A stretch of DNA of 64,000 bases from Caldalkalibacillus uzonensis (GCF_030814135.1 NZ_JAUSUQ010000005.1:62001-126000); one strand, 5' to 3'; positions 16,099-25,739 are shown, counted from the first letter of the stretch. Numbers and translations: made by a program. Notes: a model not told the origin generated them from the sequence alone.

Positions 16099-17145
16099 AT
16101 GAGGAAAGAGAAAAAAAGTGACTGGTTTTTGATTTTATCGCTTGTTTTACTGTTGTCTTTAACTGCCTGCGGGGGAAATGAACCCGCTGACAGCACACCT
16201 CAGAACATAGAAGGAAATCAAAGTGAAACAGCAGAAGATTGGAAGCCTGAAAAACCCATTGAGATTGTGGCTCCCGCCGGACCAGGAGGCGGATGGGACA
16301 CCACGGCCCGCACGGTGGCCAAAGTAATGGAAGAAGAAGGCATCATTGATCAGCGCATGGCTGTGGTCAATAAACCTGGAGGGGGCGGAGCGGTAGGCTG
16401 GTCTTACGTTGCCGGCAAAGCCGGCGATAATCACACCATGTTTGTCACCTCTCCTCCGATCATGTTTGTACCGTTAAACGGACAATCCGATCTAGGGCAT
16501 CGGGACTTTACACCCATTGCAGCTATTATCGCCGATTATGGGGCTTTTATCGTTCCTAAAGATTCTCCATTTAACACCATGAATGATCTGGTTGAAGCTA
16601 TGAAACAAGATCCCCAATCGGTGTCTGTCGTCGGTGATTCCGCTCCTGGCAGCATGGATCATATGCAGTTCGTTAAAGCGCTTAAGGCGGCTGGCGTTGA
16701 TGTGAAGCAACTGAAATATGTATCAGCCCAAGATGGAAGCGGCATGGCGATGCTGCTGGGCGGCAAAGTGGATGTGTACTCCACAGGGTTGGCTGAAGCG
16801 ACCGAACAGGCCAGGGCCGGAAAAGTCAAAGTGTTGGCTATTACAGCCCCCGAACGTCTGACAGGGGAGACCATTTCAGAATTTCCGACGCTGAAAGAAC
16901 AAGGCATTGACGATGAATTTGTTGTTTGGCGCGGATTTATGGGGCCACCGGATATGGATCCAAGAGCGGTCAAGTTCTATGAACAGGCCTTTAAGCAAAT
17001 GATGGAAACGGAAACATGGCAAACACAGAGAGATAATTTTGGCTGGACCGATTATTATATGAGCAGCGAAGAATTTGCCAGCTTCCTGGATGAGGAATAT
17101 GAGGTTTTCAAACAATTGATGCAAGAAATAGGCTTAGGCCAATAA
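16099..17145 (+). CDS. tctC: Tripartite tricarboxylate transporter solute-binding lipoprotein, TctC family
   Basis: The 348-residue extracytoplasmic binding protein has a lipoprotein signal (LVLLLSLTACGG, cysteine about residue 24). The mature domain shows TctC features: PIEIVAPAGPGGGWDTTAR, NKPGGGGAVGWSYVAG, and GSMDHMQFVKAL...DGSGMAMLLGGKVD. It captures a carboxylate and delivers it to the TctA/TctB membrane unit encoded next. Start chosen at ATG 16099 after AAAGGGGG; the longer upstream frame lacks a signal and runs through the promoter. The cre site predicts repression on preferred sugars. The substrate is not readable from the sequence. Confidence 0.9.
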   Translation: MRKEKKSDWFLILSLVLLLSLTACGGNEPADSTPQNIEGNQSETAEDWKPEKPIEIVAPAGPGGGWDTTARTVAKVMEEEGIIDQRMAVVNKPGGGGAVGWSYVAGKAGDNHTMFVTSPPIMFVPLNGQSDLGHRDFTPIAAIIADYGAFIVPKDSPFNTMNDLVEAMKQDPQSVSVVGDSAPGSMDHMQFVKALKAAGVDVKQLKYVSAQDGSGMAMLLGGKVDVYSTGLAEATEQARAGKVKVLAITAPERLTGETISEFPTLKEQGIDDEFVVWRGFMGPPDMDPRAVKFYEQAFKQMMETETWQTQRDNFGWTDYYMSSEEFASFLDEEYEVFKQLMQEIGLGQ

Positions 17146-17176
17146 ATTCATTATCGGTTTTGGCATGAATGAACGT

Positions 17177-17220
17177 GGAGAGGAAAGGATGGATTAAATC
17201 GCTGTCCGCCTCTCCTTTCT
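17177..17220 (+). terminator. Intercistronic hairpin between tctC and tctB
   Basis: GGAGAGG (17177-17183) pairs with CCTCTCC (17209-17215), followed by TTTCTTTT. It could terminate part of the transcripts and give excess binding protein over membrane subunits, a common arrangement. Confidence 0.5.
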
Positions 17221-17243
17221 TTTAAAAACAGGGAGGTGTGCAG

Positions 17244-17702
17244 GTGAACATGACCACAGACCGCAAAATTGCGGTGATGCTGTTTATCTTAGCCCTGGTT
17301 TATTTAATTTTAAGTTATCAACTGCCGGAATTTCCCTATGCCATTATGGATTCTGACGTGTTACCAAAAGGATTGGGATATCTGCTGCTTGTTCTTGCTA
17401 TCATCTTGTTTGTGGAAAGTAAAACAGAAACAGAAGGGCAAAGGAAAAAGCGCCAGCTGTCTAAAGCTGACCGGAACATGTTGTTGATGGTGCTTGTACT
17501 TGTCCTGTTGTATGTCATCCTGTTGGATACGCTCGGATTTGTCATTGTTTCAATCTTGTTCCTAATTGGGACAACCCGCTTGCTGGGCTATACCAATTGG
17601 AGGGTCAACATTCTCGTATCAGTCCTGTTTACCTTAGGTTTATATTATGCGTTTAATTATCTGATAAAAATTTATCTGCCTCAAGGCATACTCCCATTTT
17701 AA
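17244..17702 (+). CDS. tctB: Tripartite tricarboxylate transporter small membrane subunit, TctB family
   Basis: This roughly 152-residue protein has four predicted membrane helices (about residues 8-26, 40-58, 78-110 region and 120-145), the usual TctB size and layout. It forms the membrane complex with TctA. The ribosome binding site GGGAGG (17231-17236) is best placed for GTG 17244; ATG 17250 is also possible. It lies 16 bases before tctA and is clearly in the same operon. Confidence 0.85.
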   Translation: MNMTTDRKIAVMLFILALVYLILSYQLPEFPYAIMDSDVLPKGLGYLLLVLAIILFVESKTETEGQRKKRQLSKADRNMLLMVLVLVLLYVILLDTLGFVIVSILFLIGTTRLLGYTNWRVNILVSVLFTLGLYYAFNYLIKIYLPQGILPF

Positions 17703-17718
17703 GAAAAGGTGAGAGTCT

Positions 17719-19227
17719 ATGGAGATACTGAGCAGTATGTTATACGGATTTGAAGTGGCTTTATCGTGGCAGAATATTCTTTTTGTTTTGATTGGCGTGT
17801 TTTGCGGGACCATGATTGGCATGCTCCCGGGGTTGGGGCCCATCAGTGCCATTGCTATTATGATTCCTTTAAGTTACGGGATGAACCCTGCTTCAGCTCT
17901 GATTCTCATGGCCGGTGTCTATTATGGTGCCGTGTTTGGCGGCTCAACCTCATCTATTCTGCTTAATGCCCCCGGTATTGCCGGGACTGTGGCTACTTCT
18001 TTTGATGGTTATCCCCTGGCCAAACAGGGGCAGGCTGGCAAAGCTCTGGCTATTGCTGCCATCGCTTCCTTTTGCGGTGGTACATTTAGTATTGTGGCAC
18101 TGATGTTGGTGGCACCTATCATGGCTGATGTGGCCACCGCTTTCGGCCCAAGTGAATATTTTGCCCTCATGCTCTTGGGGTTGACTGCCATTGCCAGCTT
18201 ATCTGAAGGTTCAACGACCAAGGCTTTAATTGCCGCCGTGCTGGGCTTGATGGTCTCGACCATAGGCATTGATGGCCAGACGGGCACACCACGTTTTACC
18301 TTTGGCAGTTCCCAATTGATGGATGGCATCGATTTTCTGGTCATTGCGCTGGGGTTGTTCGCCATAGCTGAAGTGTGTTTCTTAATTATGGGAAGAAAAC
18401 AGAATCTATTGGGCAAAGCGTCTAAAATAGGCAGTCTGAAAATCAGAAAACAGGAAGCGAAGGAGATTTCCGGCCCAATTGCCCGTCATTCGGTGCTGGG
18501 CTTTATCCTTGGAGTTCTGCCTGGTGCTGGAGCGACGATTGCTTCTTTTATGGCTTATTTGACCGAAAAGCGGATTTCCAAAAAGCCGGAGGAATTTGGC
18601 AGGGGTTCTTTAAAGGGACTGGCCGCACCTGAAACAGCCAATAATGCTGCTTGTGGCGGATCCTTTATTCCTCTGCTTACCCTTGGCATACCGGGATCAG
18701 GCACGACCGCTGTTTTGTTGGGGGCGCTTCTTGTGGTGGGTGTTCAACCTGGACCGATGATGCTGCAAGATCACCCGGATGTTTTCTGGGGCGTGATTGC
18801 CAGTATGTATGTGGGTAATATTTTCTTGCTTATTTTAAACCTGCCCCTTATCCCATTTATTGCCCGGGTATTGTATATTCCCAGGCCCATGTTAATCTCT
18901 TTGATTATTATTTTTTGTCTGGTGGGGGTGTACGGGGTCCGCTTTAATACATTCGATCTCTATCTGTTAATTGCATTCGGGGTGTTAGGTTTTTTGATGC
19001 GCCTGTTCTCATTTCCCGCTGCGCCTTTTATTCTGGCCTTTATTTTGGGAGGCATGATGGAACAATCATTCCGTCAGGCATTGACCATCTCGAATGGCAG
19101 TTTGTCCATTTTCTGGTCCAGCCCTGTTTCTGTTACCCTTTTTGCAGTGGCCCTCATCTCCTTGATTTTTCCGCTTATCCGCAAGAAAGGTCACAATAAA
19201 TCCGAACAGGAAGGGGTGAAAGCATAA
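17719..19227 (+). CDS. tctA: Tripartite tricarboxylate transporter large membrane subunit, TctA family
   Basis: The 502-residue protein has about eleven or twelve membrane segments and TctA signatures: GTMIGMLPGLGPISAIAIMIP near the N-terminus, YGAVFGGSTSSILLNAPG, and the symmetric second-half loop LGIPGSGTTAVLLGALL with PETANNAACGGSFIPLLTLG. It is the ion-coupled translocation subunit. Its last base overlaps the first base of the AtuA-like gene's ATG, so transporter and enzyme are translationally coupled. Confidence 0.92.
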   Translation: MEILSSMLYGFEVALSWQNILFVLIGVFCGTMIGMLPGLGPISAIAIMIPLSYGMNPASALILMAGVYYGAVFGGSTSSILLNAPGIAGTVATSFDGYPLAKQGQAGKALAIAAIASFCGGTFSIVALMLVAPIMADVATAFGPSEYFALMLLGLTAIASLSEGSTTKALIAAVLGLMVSTIGIDGQTGTPRFTFGSSQLMDGIDFLVIALGLFAIAEVCFLIMGRKQNLLGKASKIGSLKIRKQEAKEISGPIARHSVLGFILGVLPGAGATIASFMAYLTEKRISKKPEEFGRGSLKGLAAPETANNAACGGSFIPLLTLGIPGSGTTAVLLGALLVVGVQPGPMMLQDHPDVFWGVIASMYVGNIFLLILNLPLIPFIARVLYIPRPMLISLIIIFCLVGVYGVRFNTFDLYLLIAFGVLGFLMRLFSFPAAPFILAFILGGMMEQSFRQALTISNGSLSIFWSSPVSVTLFAVALISLIFPLIRKKGHNKSEQEGVKA

Positions 19228-20585
19228 TGAAAGAAATAAGGATCCTTTCCCCTCAGGGGATGCTGGGCTATGGCTATCCCTCTTCATCCTTTGAAGAAGG
19301 ATTACAAGCCTCCCCTGATGTGATTGCGGTTGATGCCGGTTCCACAGACGGGGGCCCCCATCGTCTGGGGCTGGGCATGGGGGGAGTGAGCCGCTATGCT
19401 ACTAAAAAAGATCTGCAGCCATTAATTCTTGCCGCGAAGGAAAGGAACATCCCTTTGATCATTGGCTCTGCCGGAGGGTCCGGCGCCGGGAAAAGAGTGG
19501 ACTGGCTGCTGGATATTGTTAAGGAAATTGCCAAGGAGCAAGGCCTTAGGCTTAAGGTAGCCGCTATTTATGCAGATATAGATAAACAGTGGCTGTATCA
19601 ACGCTGGCAGGAAGGAAAAGTCGATCCTGTAGATTCTGCTCCGCCCTTGTCAGCAGAGAGTATCAAGGAAACAACGGCTCTGGTGGCTCAGATGGGTGTG
19701 GAACCTTATCTGGAAGCATTGAAGGAAAAACCTGATATCATTATCGGTGGAAGAACATACGATCCGGTGATGAGTGCAGCCCTGCCCATATTAAACGGTA
19801 TGGATCCAGGTCTGGCCTTCCATTTGGGCAAAATTCTGGAGTGCGGAGCATTGGCCGCCACACCGGGAACGGCCAAAGACGGAATGTTGGGCATTCTCCG
19901 CGACGGCCATTTCTTGGTCCAGCCATTAAATCCTGAGCGAAAATGTACCGCCCAATCGGTCGCGGCTCATACCATGTATGAAAAATCTCATCCGTACTAC
20001 CTTCACGGGCCTGGTGGGATGCTTGACCTGTCAGAGTGCCGTTTTGAACAGGTCGATGAACGGACTGTGAAAGTATCGGGAAGCCGCTTTATCCCATCAG
20101 AGTCATATACCGTTAAAGTGGAGGGGGTCAAACAAGATGGATTTCGAACCGTATTAATTTGTGGCATCAGGGATCCTTATTTACTTCAACAGTTAGATGA
20201 AGTGCTTGCCCAAGTTCAAGACGAGGTTCGTTCCTATTTTGACCAGACATCCTTTCAGTTGTTTTTTAAGGTTTATGGGCGAGACGGGGTGATGGGAGCA
20301 TGGGAGCCGGAGCGAGAAGCTCTTGGCCATGAAGTAGGGCTTGTTGCCGAAGTTGTGGCGGGAACCCAGGAGATGGCCGACAGTATTTGTGCTTACACCC
20401 GTTCACTACTCATGCATTTTGACTATAAGGGAAGAGTGTCCACTGCCGGAAATTTGGCACTTCCTTTTGCACCGCCTGAATTTTCAGCCGGCCCGGTTTT
20501 CTCATTTTCAGTTTATCATGCCGTGACCATTGATGATCCGCTCTCCCTTTTTCCAGTTAAATATGTTGAGCTGAGAGGTGAGTAA
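19227..20585 (+). CDS. AtuA-family protein of unknown reaction
   Basis: The 452-residue protein belongs to the AtuA-like family (acyclic terpene utilisation), seen in ILSPQGMLGYGYP, VDAGSTDGGPHRLG, IIGSAGGSGAGKRVDW, IIIGGRTYDPVM and HGPGGMLDLS. AtuA was named from a Pseudomonas terpene pathway, but here the gene is coupled to a tricarboxylate transporter and followed by DUF4387. That points to metabolism of an imported carboxylic acid. No terpene genes are nearby. No cofactor motif is certain. ATG 19227 overlaps the tctA stop; the ribosome binding site is GAAGGGGTG. Confidence 0.8.
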   Translation: MKEIRILSPQGMLGYGYPSSSFEEGLQASPDVIAVDAGSTDGGPHRLGLGMGGVSRYATKKDLQPLILAAKERNIPLIIGSAGGSGAGKRVDWLLDIVKEIAKEQGLRLKVAAIYADIDKQWLYQRWQEGKVDPVDSAPPLSAESIKETTALVAQMGVEPYLEALKEKPDIIIGGRTYDPVMSAALPILNGMDPGLAFHLGKILECGALAATPGTAKDGMLGILRDGHFLVQPLNPERKCTAQSVAAHTMYEKSHPYYLHGPGGMLDLSECRFEQVDERTVKVSGSRFIPSESYTVKVEGVKQDGFRTVLICGIRDPYLLQQLDEVLAQVQDEVRSYFDQTSFQLFFKVYGRDGVMGAWEPEREALGHEVGLVAEVVAGTQEMADSICAYTRSLLMHFDYKGRVSTAGNLALPFAPPEFSAGPVFSFSVYHAVTIDDPLSLFPVKYVELRGE

Positions 20586-20586
20586 A

Positions 20587-20946
20587 ATGGGTCAGGAGAT
20601 CCGTCAAAAGGAGAAGAAAACGCTGGCCGAACTGGCTGCCGTGATCCGCAGCAAAAATGCGGGGCCCTTTGAAATTACGTTTGACATTCTCTTTGACAAT
20701 GCCTGCTATTACCGGCGGGTCAAAGAGAGTGGCGTGTTGACCCGTGAGCATATCTGTCAACTGTATTCTGCGAGGGCAGAGGACGTGGTTTGTCTGGAAT
20801 ATTTTGACCAAGCCCTGGGAATTAAAGTTACCTTACGGCGTCATCATCCATCCGGTTCAGCAGGGGAGAGGGATACTTACGGAGCACAGCAGCATGTTCC
20901 ATTGCTCACGATAGAGATTCCTGATTTTTTTGAGCAGGGGACTTAA
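20587..20946 (+). CDS. DUF4387 family protein
   Basis: This roughly 119-residue protein is of the DUF4387 family, recurrently encoded next to AtuA-family proteins; features include ELAAVIRSKNAGPFEITFDILFD (the N-terminal family block) and VVCLEYFDQALGIKVTLRR. It probably forms a complex with, or acts directly after, the AtuA-like protein, but no reaction is known to me. ATG 20587 lies two bases after the AtuA-like stop with AGAGGTGAG upstream. Its 3' end overlaps the convergent response-regulator gene by 41 nt. Confidence 0.8.
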   Translation: MGQEIRQKEKKTLAELAAVIRSKNAGPFEITFDILFDNACYYRRVKESGVLTREHICQLYSARAEDVVCLEYFDQALGIKVTLRRHHPSGSAGERDTYGAQQHVPLLTIEIPDFFEQGT

Positions 20947-21625
20947 GATAATAGCGTCTTTCCGGTCTTCCTACTGCTCCGTAGGCAAGGTCAGCCCGTA
21001 CTTTGCCAATTGAAACCAAATACTCCAGATAGCGGCGTGCCGTCGTTCGGCTGACACCTATCTGCTGACCCAGCTCCTCCGCGGTGATGCTGTTTGTCTG
21101 CGTTTCTCGAATGACTTCTTCTACCTTTTGTAAAGTCAAGGGGTTAATGCCTTTAGGTACTTCTGACTGGGAAGAAACACTCCCTTTACCCACAGTTCCC
21201 AACAGATGATCCACTTCCTCCTGATCCACAAGCTGAACCTGATTGATTTTTTGCCGGTAAGCTTTATAGCGGAGCAGCGATTGCTGAAACCGTTCAAACA
21301 CAATGGGTTTGATAATATAATCGATGGCCCCTCCGCGGATTGCTTCTTGAACAGCGTTAATCTCTTTAGCCGCTGTGATCATGATCACATCAGTTGAGAG
21401 ATGGTTTTGCCGGATATACCATAGTAAATCAACCCCGCTTGCATCTGGGAAAAAGACATCCAAAAGGACCAAGTCAGGCTTCAGCAAAGTCAGCATTTCG
21501 CGGGCATCGTCCAGGTTGGTGGCGATGCCCGTCACCTTAAACCCTTCCACTTTTTCCACAAACCGCTGGTTAATTTGGGCTATAGGCACGTCATCCTCAA
21601 CGATAAGCACGCTAATTTGACTCAT
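20906..21625 (-). CDS. CitT/DctR-type response regulator
   Basis: The 239-residue response regulator has a receiver domain (about 1-120) with the acidic pocket VEDD, phospho-acceptor in LVLLDVFFPD, Thr in VIMITAA and Lys in YIIKPI. A C-terminal helix-turn-helix follows (about 170-225, ITAEELGQQIGVSRTTARRYLEYL). It is the partner of the sensor kinase just upstream, whose stop it overlaps by 14 nt. In B. subtilis CitT activates citrate transport. Here the adjacent convergent transporter operon is the expected target. Start at ATG 21625, after AAAGGGGAG, is preferred over the longer frame. Confidence 0.9.
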   Translation of the reverse strand: MSQISVLIVEDDVPIAQINQRFVEKVEGFKVTGIATNLDDAREMLTLLKPDLVLLDVFFPDASGVDLLWYIRQNHLSTDVIMITAAKEINAVQEAIRGGAIDYIIKPIVFERFQQSLLRYKAYRQKINQVQLVDQEEVDHLLGTVGKGSVSSQSEVPKGINPLTLQKVEEVIRETQTNSITAEELGQQIGVSRTTARRYLEYLVSIGKVRADLAYGAVGRPERRYYLKSPAQKNQESLS

Positions 21626-23216
21626 GTTGATTCTCCCCTTTCTGCTTTGGTATGACCACTGTAAATAATGCGCCCCCTTCTTGGCCAGGGGTGACCGTGA
21701 CATAGCCGTTCAACGATTGAACCGCTTTGTGCACCAGATATAACCCGATCCCCCGTCCCTCTTGTTTTTTTGTGCTTATGCCTTTCTTAAAAATGGAATC
21801 CAGCAGCGGGTCTGGGATTCCTTTTCCGTTGTCCTCTATCTCAAAAATTAAATCATGGCCAAGATCAGTCATAAACAAGGTGACTTTTTTTTCCGGTTTG
21901 TTGTTTTCTAACACTGCTTCAAAAGCATTGTCTATCAAATTGCCTAAGATGGTAACCAGTTTCTCCCGGTTGATATGTTCGGGCAGGTCACGAAGAGTGC
22001 TCTGTTTATCCAGAACAAAGGTAATTTTCAGTTCATGGGCCCTGTTATATTTCCCAAGCAGAAAAGCGGCAATGATGGTATCTGGTACGGCAGACATCAG
22101 AAACTGGACCAACTCTTGATAATCTGCTGTTTCTTTGTTAATCAGTTCAATCGCTTCCTGGTACGATCCCAGTTGGATCAAGCCAGAGATGGTATACAGT
22201 TTGTTGGAATATTCATGCGTCTGGGAACGCAGGGCATCGGCATACGCCTGGACCTGGGACAGTTGTTTGGTTAATTGGTCAATCTCTGTCTTTTTGCGGA
22301 AAGAAGAAACAGCTCCCACAATTTTATTTCCGTGAAAGATTGGCACACGGTTAACTATCACCTCTTCCTGGCCGATGATAAATTCATCGTCATACTCACT
22401 TTTTCCAGTTTTCAGTACCTCAGGAAGACGGGATTGGGGAAGAACTTCACGGATATGTTTGCCAATGAGGTCATCAGCTGAGGAAGTTCCGATCAGCTTA
22501 CACGCTGCCTGATTGGCCAAGGTGATGTGTCCATTTTCATTAATGGCTATAATCCCTTCCCTGATCGATTCCAAAATGGCATTTCGTTCCTGGAACAGAC
22601 TGGCGATTTCGTCAGGTTCCAGGTTAAGAATGGATTTTTTAATCCCATTCGCAATGTATGAGGAACCAATGATGCCAATAAGGAGGCCGCCACTGATGAA
22701 GAGCAGTGCTTTCTTTTGGTAAGCATGAATCGTTTCATCTATTTGGTTAATCAAAAAGCCAACCGAAACCACACCAATAATACTGCCGTTTTCGTCAAAA
22801 ATAGGCACTTTGCCTCTGATCGATGGCCCTAAAGATCCTGTTGCCTTGGAAATATATGCCTTTCCTTCTTCCAATACAGGGGGATTGTCACCCCCAACCA
22901 TCGATTGACCAATTCTTTCAGGTATGGGATGGGAGTAGCGAATGCCATCCTTATTACCGATCACAACGAAGCTGGCTCCGGTTTTTTGTCTGATTTCCTC
23001 AGCAATGGGTTGAAGTATTTGAGATGGATTGGGGTGCTTAAAAGCCTCAATGACTGTGGGCATGGTGGCCACTGTTTTAGCCACATTTAAAGCTGTTTCA
23101 CCTATCTGCTGTTCCAAAATGGATTCTAACATGTATAAGAATATGCCCCCGACAAGGAACATCACGATTAACAGCAAACTGGAGATCAATAATATCATCT
23201 TGGTTTTCAGTTTCAT
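21612..23216 (-). CDS. CitA/DcuS-family sensor histidine kinase
   Basis: The 534-residue kinase has two membrane helices (about 7-29 and 170-190) flanking an extracytoplasmic PAS-like carboxylate sensor (GASFVVIGNKDGIRYSHPIPERIGQ). A cytoplasmic PAS domain (about 210-320) follows, then the phospho-acceptor histidine in SQTHEYSNKLY and an HATPase domain with NLIDNAFEA, EDNGKGIP and GRGIGLYLV. This layout defines the CitA/DcuS/MalK group that senses di- and tricarboxylates outside the cell. It should switch on the transporter-AtuA-DUF4387 operon when the substrate is present. It is transcribed away from sqhC. Confidence 0.92.
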   Translation of the reverse strand: MKLKTKMILLISSLLLIVMFLVGGIFLYMLESILEQQIGETALNVAKTVATMPTVIEAFKHPNPSQILQPIAEEIRQKTGASFVVIGNKDGIRYSHPIPERIGQSMVGGDNPPVLEEGKAYISKATGSLGPSIRGKVPIFDENGSIIGVVSVGFLINQIDETIHAYQKKALLFISGGLLIGIIGSSYIANGIKKSILNLEPDEIASLFQERNAILESIREGIIAINENGHITLANQAACKLIGTSSADDLIGKHIREVLPQSRLPEVLKTGKSEYDDEFIIGQEEVIVNRVPIFHGNKIVGAVSSFRKKTEIDQLTKQLSQVQAYADALRSQTHEYSNKLYTISGLIQLGSYQEAIELINKETADYQELVQFLMSAVPDTIIAAFLLGKYNRAHELKITFVLDKQSTLRDLPEHINREKLVTILGNLIDNAFEAVLENNKPEKKVTLFMTDLGHDLIFEIEDNGKGIPDPLLDSIFKKGISTKKQEGRGIGLYLVHKAVQSLNGYVTVTPGQEGGALFTVVIPKQKGENQHESN

Positions 23217-23547
23217 AGTTCGTCCCTCACACCATTATGTGTTACGTTGTTTTTCAATACTTGGACAATAACTTTATACATGGACAATAACTTCGCAGCA
23301 GATGGACAAAAATCCTTCTTAATGATTCGACTTGGTAATATTTGTTCTTTTAGAATATAGTGAGAGGAACTTAAATACATTTGTTGAATATTAAAACAAC
23401 TAACAAATCAATGAAATGAAATAACTGAATACTTGACTATACAAGCTGCCTGGAATTTGTCAGCCTCATAAAATGAAAATAGTCACATGAAGACAAATAT
23501 GTGGAAAACCTATTTCAATCTTTTAAGAAGAGGATGGTCAATAAGGC
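23217..23547. promoter_or_regulatory. Divergent control region with TGGACAA direct repeats
   Basis: This 331-base region between the sensor kinase gene and the cyclase gene contains no gene. TGGACAATAACTT occurs exactly twice, at 23262 and 23281, and a related TGGACAAAAATCCTT begins at 23303. The spacing of 19 and 22 bases puts them on about the same DNA face. They lie 45-100 bases upstream of the kinase start and may bind the response regulator. The rest is AT-rich. Confidence 0.5.
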
Positions 23548-25425
23548 ATGAAGCAGCTTGTAGAACAAGAAATTGAGCGGATTGTGAATCTCTTGGTCAC
23601 CAGTCAGCAGACAGACGGCTCGTGGCGTTATTGTTTTGAGAGTGGTGCCTTAACCGATGCCTTCATGATTTTTTTGTTACGGTCATTGAAGATCAATGAT
23701 GAGTCTTTAATCAGTAATTTGGCTGCAAGGATCGCCCGTTTGCAACAAGAAGATGGGGCCTGGTCATTGTATCATGACGAAGGAGGCAATCTTTCAGCCA
23801 CCATACAAGCTTATGTTGGCCTGCTGTATTCAAAGCGTCATCATCAAGAAGATGAACATATGCGGGCTGCCCAAGGCTTTATTTTATCCAGAGGCGGCGT
23901 TGATCAAGCGGATATAATCGCAAAGCTGATGCTTGCTTTAGCTGGACGGTATCCGTGGCAGCACCTCCCTTCTGTGCCCATTGAAGTGATGTTGCTCCCA
24001 TCAGCGGCTCCCGTCCATTTTTTTGATTTGTCTGGGCATGCCAGAGTACATCTGGCGCCGATGTTAATTCTCTCCGATCAAACATTTACTCTACAAAATG
24101 AGCACACACCGGATCTATCTCACTTAATAGTTAATGAGCGTCAACGACAGCGTGATTCAGTGGCCCGAACGTTGTATCGTCAGCAGCAGGCCTATTCCCG
24201 TTTGATCAGACAATGGCTGCAATTATTGGGGGAACCAATGGCAGAACTGCACCAGCAAGCTGTGAAAAAAGCTGAGCGATTTATGCTGGAGCGGATAGAA
24301 GCAGACGGCACATTATACAGTTATGCCAGTGCCACATTTTTAATGATTTTTGCTCTGTTGGCTCTAGGCTACCGTAAAGACAACCCGGTCATCACCAAGG
24401 CTGTTCAGGGACTGAAAACCCTGGTTTGTTCTGCTGCTCAAGGACACCATCTGCAAAATTCAACCTCTACGGTTTGGGATACTGCCCTAATCAGTCATGC
24501 TCTACAAACAGCAGGGCTTTCCGTATCTCACCCGGCCGTGCATAAAGCTAACCACTATATATTAACGCGCCAGCATGATCAATACGGAGACTGGGCTCTT
24601 AAAAATCCTCATGTACCGCCTGGCGGATGGGGTTTTTCGGACATTAACACAATCAATCCCGACGTAGATGATACTACTGCTGCCTTAAGGGCCATTGACG
24701 GGGAAACAGAAGAAGAGGGGTTTTTGGAAGCTTGGAATCGGGGCTTAAGGTGGCTGCTGTCCATGCAAAATGATGATGGCGGCTGGCCGGCCTTTGAAAA
24801 AAATACAGAACATCCACTGCTTGCTCTCCTTCCAGTTGACTATGCCAAAGATTTTTTAATTGATCCCTCAACGGCTGATTTAACGGGCAGAACACTTGAA
24901 TTTCTAGGCAATCATGCTGGCTTAACACTTTAAGATGACCAGGTGCAGCACGCCATTCAATGGTTACTGGACAATCAGGAAGCAGACGGATCATGGTATG
25001 GACGGTGGGGAATTTGTTATATTTACGGGACATGGGCAGCTTTAACCGGATTAATGGCTGCTGGCGTGAACTCAGAACATCCTGCTGTCCAGGAAGCGGT
25101 TCGTTGGCTGACCAGCATTCAGCTTGAAGACGGGGGGTGGGGTGAATCGTGTCGGAGTGACCAGGTAAAAACCTTTGTTGCTTTACCTAAAAGTACGATA
25201 TCGCAGACCGCATGGGCGGTGGATGCACTTACTGCCGTACATGAAAATCCCACATCGGCCATAGACAGGGGCGTTCACGCTTTAATCAAACTGAATCAAG
25301 ATGACTGGGCGTTAACTTATCCAACCGGAGGAGGATTGCCGGGCAGCTTTTACGTTTATTATCATAGCTATCGTTATTTCTGGCCATTGCTGGCACTTAG
25401 TCATTACCGGAATAAATATTTGTGA
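23548..25425 (+). pseudogene. sqhC: Sporulenol synthase (squalene-hopene cyclase family) with one in-frame stop
   Basis: The coding sequence of about 625 residues resembles B. subtilis SqhC, which cyclises C35 terpenes to sporulenes in spores. Visible are the DxDD acid motif (INPDVDDTTAAL), several QW repeats (QQEDGAWSLY, MQNDDGGWPAF, LEDGGWGESC) and STVWDTALISHAL. A TAA at 24931-24933 splits it in the same frame: SqhC reads GFTEKHQHIQ where this reads GLTL-stop-DDQVQH. One base change (for example AAA or GAA to TAA) explains it. The second part lacks a good ribosome binding site (GTG 24943). Without read-through only 461 residues are made, lacking the C-terminal domain. Confidence 0.88.
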
Positions 25426-25450
25426 AAAATTTATCAGAGGGCTGAGTGAT

Positions 25451-25726
25451 ATGTATCTTTGGATTCTATTATATTTTGCAATGATTAATCTAATTGGCTA
25501 TATCATCATGTGGAGAGATAAAAAGGCAGCCAAACGGAACAGTTGGCGGACGTCAGAGAAGATGATCTTTCAGATTGCCCTTATCGGTGGTGCTGCTGGT
25601 ATATATGTTGGAATGCGGCACTTTCGGCACAAAACACAGAAATTAAGGTTTAAAGCAGGGATACCTTTTCTGGTGATTCTGAACGCAGGATGCCTAGTTG
25701 GTGCGTTATTGTATTTTCAGTCTTAG
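25451..25726 (+). CDS. DUF1294 family membrane protein
   Basis: The 91-residue protein has three predicted membrane segments (about 2-20, 38-56 and 70-88) and the family pattern YIIMWRDKKAAKRNSWRTSE followed by GGAAGIYVGMRHFRHKT. DUF1294 proteins are small inner-membrane proteins of unknown function. It lies 25 bases after sqhC and 14 bases before the next gene, so all three are probably cotranscribed. Confidence 0.8.
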   Translation: MYLWILLYFAMINLIGYIIMWRDKKAAKRNSWRTSEKMIFQIALIGGAAGIYVGMRHFRHKTQKLRFKAGIPFLVILNAGCLVGALLYFQS

Positions 25727-25739
25727 GGGGATTTAAGCC

